Shown here: one piece after another, positions 56,881-64,000 of the stretch
How the letters are laid out: each line of letters starts with the position of its first letter
How positions within the stretch are numbered: position 1 is the first letter of the stretch
NCBI GenBank assembly: GCA_946122785.1
Contig: CAMGYJ010000004.1
Coordinates: 10,500,150 to 10,564,149 of the forward strand
DNA from: Linum tenue
Lineage: Eukaryota; Streptophyta; Magnoliopsida; Malpighiales; Linaceae
Direction: 5' to 3'
Length of the DNA stretch: 64,000 nt
Notes under the pieces: model-generated
Seen by the model: the letters and a program-made list of their open reading frames with translations, nothing else
Told to the model about the DNA's origin: nothing
The model's database searches: none
Made by a program: the position numbers and the translations under genes

Positions 56881-57115
56881 ATGATTATGAAAAACAAATT
56901 GAAACACCAAAAAGATGAAAACATTTGTTTCCTTTTTTCTTTTCATTAAATTACATTAATGGTATGTAAATTTAGAAAATAAAAAAAATTGCAGCTGACA
57001 GTCCCAATGAATTGCTGCAGATCCAAGTCGCCGACAACCGTGTTATCTACTGGGACAACCCAAGAGTCCTGGAGTTCTAGCATAACAAGAGCAATCGGTA
57101 AGATTTGGATTCATC
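56881..57115. other. Short interval with an exon-like segment
   Basis: The stretch after aaaattgcag at 56994 is less AT-rich up to about 57100, with a GTAAGA word at its end. This looks like an isolated exon, but neither translation resembles a family I know. Confidence 0.25.
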
Positions 57116-58320
57116 GTGCCCCCATCGCTCGAGATCCTTTTTCCCTGCCGAAAATCTTGTTCTGATTCTTTCACTAATTCAAAGGTTCAATTATTTTTCA
57201 AGGGACAACTACTTGAAGCCATAGGCCATTCCGGAGTCGGAGGTGACTGTCAAGGAACGAATAGGGGACGAGGAAGCGACATGCTATGGGATGTGGTGTC
57301 GAATGACACCGCTTGCGGGCGTTTCTGGATCATGGTCGCAAATCATATTTTTAGCAAGCGGCCCGTGAAGATCGTAAGTAATACCATTCATTTTGTGCCG
57401 AGATCATGGTCACCCTGTCAACTTCACGGGGGTAATATCGGATCGTGATTTGTGCACTCGAGGATTATAAAAGGGATAGTTAGCTTAGTTCAAATGGGGT
57501 CCTAGAGAGAGATTGTAGTTTCTTCTTCAAAGGTTAGAGAGAGAGGTACGAGCTAAAAAAGGAGGATTAAGATCTTCACATTTAAGAGAAAGTAAGATCA
57601 CTTTGTAATGGTTTTTTCCTCTATCTTATTTGTGTTTCCTCCTCTAGCTATGGAGTCGGCTAAAATTCCCTTAGATATTGTGAACTCTAGTCTAGGATGT
57701 GTTAGATTGTAGGAATTGAACTCTATGTGTGTTGGATTTGTGATTTATATAATGTTTGAGGTATTATTGATGGAATTTGGGAGTTGATTGTTCATAACTC
57801 AATTTTGGGACAATTAACCTAAGATAAGGAATTCCCCTTGTAGCCCAATCTTGGCAATTTGGGTAACCTTCCCTAGGTCAATTCAAGCCATTCTTCGTTC
57901 ATCAAAATAGTGCCATGATATCGTCTTCTTTGGTTACTTTTAGCCATTTCGAATTAACGTTCGAGGGATTTGTTTTGTGAACCTTGGTTGATCAATTAAG
58001 AGGTATAGGGTTTCGTACCTAATAGTGACAATCCTTAATTGATCAATTGAGAGGGTTAAGGTTACCTAACTAATTGCAAACTCCTCATGGTGTATGATCA
58101 TACCCATCACACTAGAGTTTCATTCATTGAATCTTGACACATCACTAGGGGGATCCATGTTAGAATGATGCTTTCTCAAATCGAACTCACCAAAATTTAT
58201 TTGCTTGTTTGTTTTAATAACTAGTTTCCTTAGCCTTAATCACATTTCGATCACTAGATAACGTGTGAACAATTGAAGGATAGATAAACCGTCCGGGTTG
58301 ATATTGAAATACTTACCATA
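57116..58320 (+). mobile_element. Gypsy-type LTR remnant, sense
   Basis: The layout repeats that of the solo LTR: a block of gatcatggtcgc / cgtgaagatcg / ttcacggg palindromic words (57330-57450), a TATA-like ggattataaaaggg at 57465, and a GA-rich leader (gagagaggtacgag). A long AT-moderate tail follows, with repeats of ttgatcaattaagagg. A possible end is ATACTTACCA near 58319. The 5' end is lost and no target duplication was found. Confidence 0.45.
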
Positions 58321-60257
58321 TCCTGCACCCTCCATAGACCAATTTATATTCAACAACAATCCAAGTTATATATACCCACGAACCAACATATATTCATCTA
58401 CAAACCAACTTATATATTCACCCACGACCCAACATATATTCATATACAAACCAACTACGATTGATGAACAAATTCTTCTGTTTATGAACATTTCTTCATG
58501 CATGTACAAAAAGAGACAACATGGCACAATAAATGCCAACCCTGAACCCTAACCCTAACCCTACAACATTTAACTAACCAACCACATTCATACAATGCTC
58601 AACAACAACCAACACACCAGTACATATATATAAGTAAAGTGAACAAGCAAGGTTGAGTTCTTGTCTTCACATACTCCACCAATGTAGTCAAAATTGCGCT
58701 TTAAAACTTAAAAAACTTACGATTTTACGTTTCTAGGTTACTAAAACACTTCTACACAAAATTTCAGTTTTTATAACTTATGTAGTTAAAAACTCCGCTT
58801 TAAAACTTAAAAACTTTACGCTTCTAGATCGCCAAAACGTTTCTACTTAGAAACTCGCTTTTGACTGCATTGCCTTCCACTGCTGAAAACATCAATCCAC
58901 TCTTGCGAGCCCTACAAACCGTCATTTATATCTTCACCAAAAACTTTGAGGATGGTATAAGCAAGATCTATGACATCCATCTCTGGGTTCTGGGTTCAAA
59001 GATCGACTTCATCAACTTCGATCATGTTATCGTCCATCTTCAAAACACTCTTCCCCTTCACTATGAGCTGAGGACTCCCTTTGCCGTCGAAGTCCGTATC
59101 ATATTTGGAAATATGTTATGTTCTTCTTCTTTCCAATTGAGGTCAGAGACGGGGGAAACAGGGCAAAGGTTCGGCACCTAGGGAAAGAAAGGGAAAGACA
59201 TAAAGAAGGTTGTGAGTTTTTGGTAGGTGACTGCATTAAATGAGACGGGAACCAAACCCTCTACTGACATACCCCACTTCTTCCCCCCAGCTTAAGTCGA
59301 TTAGTTGGTTTAGTTTCTTTCGCTCCTCTCCTTCTCCAAGCATGTCTCTCCCTAGCCTTCTATTCCCGGCTTGCCAGACGTGGTGCATTCCTGGCCGTGT
59401 GAGGACGTCCTCACAATTTTGCCAGTGAGGATAGTAGACGAATTGGGAGTCGGAGAGTAATAAAAGGAGGACGAGGTGGATGAAGAAGCTACTATGTACG
59501 GTAATTACTATAATACCCTTATTAAATTGTTAGAACAACTAGTAGCTCCATATCAGATCCTAGATATGTAATTTTACCTAATTGAAATGGAAGTTGATAA
59601 TAAATAAATTATTTATCTGATTTCATCCAACCCTTTATCTGTCATATACTTTGTTGCATAATTATTTTGTAGCTTAAAAACATTATGATCGCGAAAAAAT
59701 TCGGTTTTCGTGTTTAGAGATGAAGCAGGAGACAGTGACGGAAAGTCTCGTGTTCTGAATCCGTGAGCAGTAGCCAGTGGTGGAGGGAGGAAGGGAGTGG
59801 GGTCCTAGGACCCCACTTGGATAAATTAAAGTGGTTATATTTATGTACATACTCGTTTAATTTGGATTAGATTTAAAATTCAGGACCCCATTCATATGGA
59901 ATTTAATTGTCCTAGTATTATGAAACACACAAATAAATTAGACTATGTTGGTCATAGATCATTGAAAATCCCAAATTTTATAGTCCTTATTCTAAAAAAT
60001 TCTAATTCTATTAAATATGTGTACAAAAACCTCCAGCTATATCTAAAAGGGTCTTAGTTCAACAGTTTTTTCCTATCAACATACAATTTCTTTGTCATCA
60101 AATGTGTTTTATAAATCCATTGTGCGTATTAGATTTTGCTTGAGAACTATTTAATTTAGCTAGTTATTGAAAGGTCACTTTTCAATTATGAGTTACAGAA
60201 AATGTAAGATACAAATCTAATAACTAATGATTTGATAAATGACTATTTGACTGAATG
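58321..60257. other. Interval of small repeats without a supported gene
   Basis: It contains short direct repeats of acatatattcat-caaaccaact (58385-58450). Three units of CCCTAA lie at about 58538-58560. A direct duplication of gctttaaaacttaaaaa-ctta lies at 58699-58860. A 'cagtggtggagg' element edge lies at 59775, with a ggggtcctaggacccc palindrome. The frame at 58861-59181 (106 residues) is unrecognised. Confidence 0.35.
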
Positions 60258-60478
60258 TAGGGGTGGCAGAACGGTTTCCGGTTAGCAGTTAATCGGTCAG
60301 TTTCAACCGAACCGACCGGTTTTTGGCTAACCGAAAACCGTTGCTTTTCTCTCACGGTCGGTTACCGGATGAGAGGGGAAGAGGTTCGGCTAGCCGATTA
60401 ACCGGGGTCGGAAACCGGCGGTTAACCGGCTAACCGACCTCTTCTCCTCTTCTCCAAAACGACCCCGCACCATCCCTA
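60258..60478. mobile_element. hAT-like end with CCGGTTAACCG words
   Basis: It starts TAGGGGTGGCAGAACGG, a hAT-type terminus, followed by repeated cggtt / aaccg words. A possible right end is GCACCATCCCTA at about 60467-60478, but no 8-bp duplication matches. The element may be truncated. Confidence 0.4.
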
Positions 60479-60928
60479 AAATGACCCCCAAAAACAAAAA
60501 ACGACCCCAATAACCCAAAGTCCCAAATGCACAAACCCTAACAGAAATCCCATTCTCGGCTTCTCCAGCTCCATCCACCTCTTCCACCTTCTCGCGCAGC
60601 GCCGCAGACAGAGAAACCAACCCTCGCCGTTGCCGGCCATGCGAAGTCGTCTGGCCCCCGCGCATCGCCTGCGACCGCTCCTCAAGCTTGGCATATCCGC
60701 GAGGATGTCGATACTTGGCAGCTCGGGGATTCCCCGCACGTGATAGCCGCGGCCGGGCTCCGACAGGCTGTAGAATGTCTGCGACGACTTCTTGTCGTTC
60801 TTCTTGCCGTAGGAGTACACCAGCCAAGGTTCTTGTCGGAGGTCCGGCGGCCGCTGCTGGGGTTTCCTCGGCGGCTGGATGGCGTCGTCGGCTGGCTGGT
60901 GCTGCTGATGTTTCTTAACGACGGCCAT
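60476..60928 (-). pseudogene. GC-rich gene fragment, possibly DUF295-type
   Basis: The minus-strand frame starts MAVVKKHQQHQPADD and contains PPDLRQEPWLVYSYGKKNDK, then FYSLSEPGRGYHVRGIPEL. A PWL-Y...FYSLS pattern resembles the start of DUF295 (KIB-type, often F-box linked) beta-propeller proteins, a large lineage-specific plant family. After about residue 75 the frame becomes Arg-rich and loses similarity, and the beta-propeller is not encoded downstream. A second overlapping minus frame (60827-60390) may represent a shift. GA-rich sequence at 60990-61260 (C/T-rich on the minus strand) would be its leader. The family call is tentative. Confidence 0.3.
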
Positions 60929-61292
60929 GGTTGATTAGGAGAAGAGGGTTCGATCGTTGGGTCGTGAATTTGGCGGCGTGTTTGCATGTGGATTTATATG
61001 GAGGGTGTGATTCCTGGTTTGGGGAGGATTTGGGTTCTCCCCGTTTGTTTCCCGGTTTCCGCTTTCTATGAGGAAAATTCAAGCTCGGCGTGAGAGAAGC
61101 TCGGAGGAAGGAAGGAAGGAGAGAGTAGAGATCTGGTGGAGGAAGGAAGGAGAAAGGAGAGAGAAGAGGTAGGGGTGGAGGAACAAAGGTAGAAAGGACG
61201 GCAGAAAGTTTTGAAAAGAAGGAGAGAGAGAGGTCTGGTGGATAAGGATTGAGTGGTGGATATTGTTTTGTTTTATTCGTGAAACAAAACAT

Positions 61293-62214
61293 TATTTTTA
61301 TGCTGAATTTTGAAGACTTACAAAACTAATTCATGAAAATGAATTGTTGTGCAATTTATTGTTAAATGAATTTTTGCGTTTGGTATGTCATATTTAAATT
61401 TTTAGAAATAAAGTGGATTAAATTCTGAGACCATGTTTGACATACGTTCAGACATGAATTTAATTAAAAGTGTCCAACTACATCCTTATTAATTTTCGGT
61501 AGAAACAATATTCTTTGAAACTCCATCTTCTAAAAAACGCAAGTGAAAACGTTATTATCCAATTATTTGGAAATAGCAAGAGAGTTGGTTCCAATGCCAA
61601 ATAGCAGGTTGTTGCTTAGCCCTTGTAATGAAATTTGAAGTCACCCAAATGCAGAGTTTAGGAGAAACTATGTATATTAGGTTAACATACTTGCAAAAAG
61701 AGGAAGGTTAGGCGTGCATAATCTGTGTATGGACGCCTGTGGAAGTAATGTTGTTAATAGATGAGGATAGTTATATCATTCTATTATAATTAGAAAAATA
61801 CTTGTGGAATTCATTTGAAAATTTCATCTCAATTTCTCAAACTTGCTATAGCTAGTTCCAATTTTATAAAATTTAATTTATAATTGAAAATAAATTCTTT
61901 TAAATACCAAACATAAAAATATTTAATTTAAAATGTATTTTTAAAACTTATAAAATTTATTTATACCAAATGGTGGGTTATGATTAATTTGGAAAATTGG
62001 AGTATTAATCAATGAATTAATATAATAATTGTAACTTTCTGAAAATATATATTAAAATATTTATGGTTTGATAACATGATTGTTCATATTTAATTCTAAA
62101 TAAAAAAAATCATTTTATATTAATTAACATATTTATCATTAACCAAAAAATAATAATAAATTATTATTTGGAGAATGAAAATATTTTGAAGGGATAAATG
62201 AAGAAAGGGAAGGA
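61293..62214. other. AT-rich intergenic DNA
   Basis: No gene seen. There are many aatt/ttaa words and weak inverted similarity, but no definable element ends. Confidence 0.4.
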
Positions 62215-62223
62215 AAAAATATA
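62215..62223. repeat. Target-site duplication of the foldback element, left copy
   Basis: AAAAATATA here is matched exactly at 63311-63319. The 9-bp length points to a Mutator-like origin, though the A/T-only sequence lowers specificity. Confidence 0.65.
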
Positions 62224-63310
62224 GGGTGTGCCTACGGTGACATGCATGTCACGGTGACTTGCACTTTCCGGTCGACCTCAGTTAGGATTAGGTCGACCTC
62301 ACATAGAATTCGGTCGACCTCATATAGGATCCGGTCGACCTCATTTAGGATTCGGTCGACCTCATATAGGATCCGGTCGACCTAATATGTTGTTTCAGTG
62401 TAAAAACAGTTCATGGTGCCTACTTTGGATATTCATATCATACAATTGGCTAGATGGAAATTGAAGACTAATGACTTGTTTTGAAGCTGGAGTGTCCCTC
62501 TACATATTGAAGTGATTGAGAGCTCGATAAGAAGTCTAGAAGACCATTTTTGAACCTCATCAAAAGGCTATGCCAAAACTGGGAAACTGCCTAGAAATGG
62601 CTAAGTCTGGAAACGTGTTTGTGAAGCCTATTTTTTAGCTCAATTCGAGAAGCATGAATGCGAGTCGAGTCCAGGAGCCTCTACCACGTTAAATTAGGTA
62701 TGTTTTTATACATATTCAAGGAATTGGATGAAAGATTGGATATCTTTAAGGCTTCAAACAAAAGGGTCAAAGTTGCTACGAATGCTGTTTTTCTGGCAGA
62801 CTTCGAGCACAAGCAAGCTGCTAGAAAAACAGCCTTCGTAGCAACTTCGAGCCTTTTGTTTGAAGCCTTAAATATATTCAATCTTTCATTCAATGCCTTG
62901 CCTTTGTATAAAAAAATACGTAATTTAACGTGGTAAAGGCCCCTGGACTTGACTCGCATCCATGCTTGTCAAATTGAGCTCCAAAGTAGGCTTGACAAAC
63001 ACGTTGCCAGACTTAGCCATTTTCAGGCAGTTTCCCAGTTTTGGCATAGCCTTTTGGTCAGGTTCAAAAATGGTCTTCTGGACTTTCTATTGAGCTCCCA
63101 AGTACTTTAATGTGTAGAGGGACACTTCAGCTTCAAAACAAGCCTTTAATCTCCAATTTCCATCTAGCCAATTGTAAGATATGAATCTCCAAAGTAGGCA
63201 CCATGAAACTGTTTGTACACTGAAACAACTGATTAGGTCGACCTGATCCTATATGAGGTCGACCGAAAAGTGCATGTCACCGTGACATGCATGTCACCGT
63301 AGCAAAGTCC
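62224..63310. mobile_element. Foldback Mutator-like element with long inverted arms
   Basis: The left arm (62224 to about 62805) and right arm (about 62825 to 63310) are inverted copies over nearly their whole length, for example gccttttggt / aaaaggctatgccaaaac and ggcttcaaacaaaaggg / ccttttgtttgaagcc. Both ends carry GTGACATGCATGTCAC, a perfect 16-base palindrome. The left arm has six GGTCGACC palindromes, the right arm two. Perfect 9-bp duplications AAAAATATA flank it. Frames on both strands at the centre (62658-62936 plus, 62681-62959 minus) encode near-identical 92-residue peptides only because the DNA is palindromic. A transcript would form a hairpin with roughly 480 paired bases. Confidence 0.8.
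62270..62382. repeat. 21-bp tandem array of GGTCGACC palindromes
   Basis: GGTCGACC starts at 62270, 62291, 62312, 62333, 62354 and 62375, an exact period of 21. The 13 bases between copies vary around tca-ata-ga-tc. The right arm has the same motif at 63236 and 63257 only, again 21 apart. Confidence 0.9.
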
Positions 63311-63447
63311 AAAAATATATCATAAACCAATATGTAAAATTTCCTTATACGAGATTTCAAAGATTTGAAATTTTAAACATAAAATTCACGATGCAATAAA
63401 TAGCAACAAAATAGTCGGATCTCAACCTAAGGTGGGTCAATTGCAGT

Positions 63448-64000
63448 TATGTATGGCAACAAACATGGACCCACGAGTACCCTATCCGACCCAACCCGGT
63501 CAACGCGGGTAAAACCCGTGTTGACAGGTTTTGGGCCGGGTTCGGGTTTAAACCGATTCACTATTTATCGGGTTGGATTGGGTTTGGGTTTAGGTATACC
63601 CGCCCCATGAATATTCGCCCATACCTATATAATTAATTTTTCTGCAATATTTAATATCCTAAATAACTGATATTTTTTTTATGTTTGTGAAGACATGTCT
63701 AATTTTTTATTTCTAGTTGTGTAGAATGAAATCGATATTATAGAGTGGAGAGTGAAGAAGTTTAATTAACAAGGAGGAAGAAGCTTTTAATTAATCATGT
63801 TGTTTATGCATAATTTATTATTTGCTTTAATTTTCTTGAGTTTTCTATATTGGTGTTGAACAATTTGTATGGTTAATATGTAATTTGCTTGAATTTTCTA
63901 GAATGGTGTTTTATATATGGGTAATTTGTATTGAGAGATTGATATTTGACTTTTATTTTGGTAGGAACTTGTAAATGTAAATTTTTTACGACAAAAACCC
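63448..64000 (-). mobile_element. hAT-like GGGT-rich element, second copy, cut by the window edge
   Basis: It starts near TATGGCAACAAACATGG and matches the reverse complement of about 1500-1780. Shared landmarks are aacccgtgttgacaggtttt, cactatttatcgggtt, acatgtctaattttt and aatcatgttgttta. The far end lies beyond the window. No coding sequence. Confidence 0.5.

Noticed and set aside
58538..58562. Telomere-like CCCTAA repeats
   Set aside because: Only three units, and the plant telomere unit is usually CCCTAAA. This is too short to mean an interstitial telomere.
58861..59181. 106-residue frame with SKIYDIHLWVLGSK
   Set aside because: A faint resemblance to cation-diffusion transporters was considered, but no supporting second motif, exon structure or neighbouring match was found.
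62270..62382. CRISPR-like regular repeats
   Set aside because: The 8-bp palindromes at 21-bp spacing have no unique 30-base spacers or cas genes, and this is plant DNA. They are part of a foldback transposon.
1..64000. tRNA or rRNA genes
   Set aside because: I looked for tRNA-like A/B box pairs and conserved rRNA segments by eye and saw none; a dedicated search would be needed to exclude degenerate copies.

Overview
The window is nuclear DNA of a flowering plant, most likely a eudicot. It holds two ordinary plant genes with canonical GT-AG introns, one for tetrapyrrole synthesis and one for auxin signalling. The rest is AT-rich and packed with plant transposons: L1-type LINEs, Ty1/copia and Ty3/gypsy (Athila-like) remnants, hAT, Mutator-like, Tourist and pogo/Emigrant-type elements. 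The species cannot be told from the sequence.

Host genes. (1) 22497-24518 (+) is HEMA, glutamyl-tRNA reductase: three exons, 557 residues, plastid-targeted, apparently intact. (2) 33580-36972 (-) is an Aux/IAA repressor of the IAA8/IAA9 type: six coding exons, 364 residues, plus a 5' UTR intron at 37021-37826. Its last coding exon is only 38 bases. The two genes are about 9 kb apart with their 3' ends facing each other, and a LINE lies between them.

Layout. 0.3-1 kb: part of a gypsy-type LTR. 1.2-1.8 kb: hAT-like element, with a relative running off the right edge. 2.06-3.88 kb: a Pack-MULE with a perfect 9-bp target duplication, carrying pieces of a GT34 galactosyltransferase gene. 4.4-5.9 kb: 3' end of a copia element in antisense. 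5.9-7.2 kb: 5' end of a plant-mobile-domain (MAIN-like) gene beside MULE-like sequence. 9.8 and 54.5 kb: two copies of one hAT MITE. 11.7-13.2 kb: an inverted-repeat element made of an ACGT-palindrome array, split by a hAT element. 13.8-14.5 kb: Emigrant/Lemi-like pogo relic with a transposase tail. 16.2-21.4 kb: degenerate LINE split by a hAT element, inserted in a tandem array. 25.8-26.5 kb: LTR-like promoter region carrying a Tourist MITE. 27.9-33.15 kb: a DNA element split by a LINE with an uninterrupted ORF2. 40-50 kb: LINE and gypsy relics, including a 3.8 kb non-autonomous LTR element. 50.4-51.6 kb: second copy of a dispersed element also seen at 14.6-15.9 kb. 51.65-56.9 kb: a LINE containing a solo LTR that contains a hAT MITE. 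57.1-58.3 kb: another gypsy-type LTR. 60.4-61.3 kb: GC-rich fragment of a possible DUF295 gene. 62.2-63.3 kb: a long foldback MULE with an exact 21-bp GGTCGACC array.

The structurally most unusual items are the ACGT-palindrome array element, the foldback element with unequal arms, the ATGA stop/start overlap shared by two LINEs, the hairpin-rich region upstream of the TATA box in several LTRs, and the Pack-MULE. No new enzymatic system was seen. Protein and element identities rest on recognised motifs and were not checked by database search.
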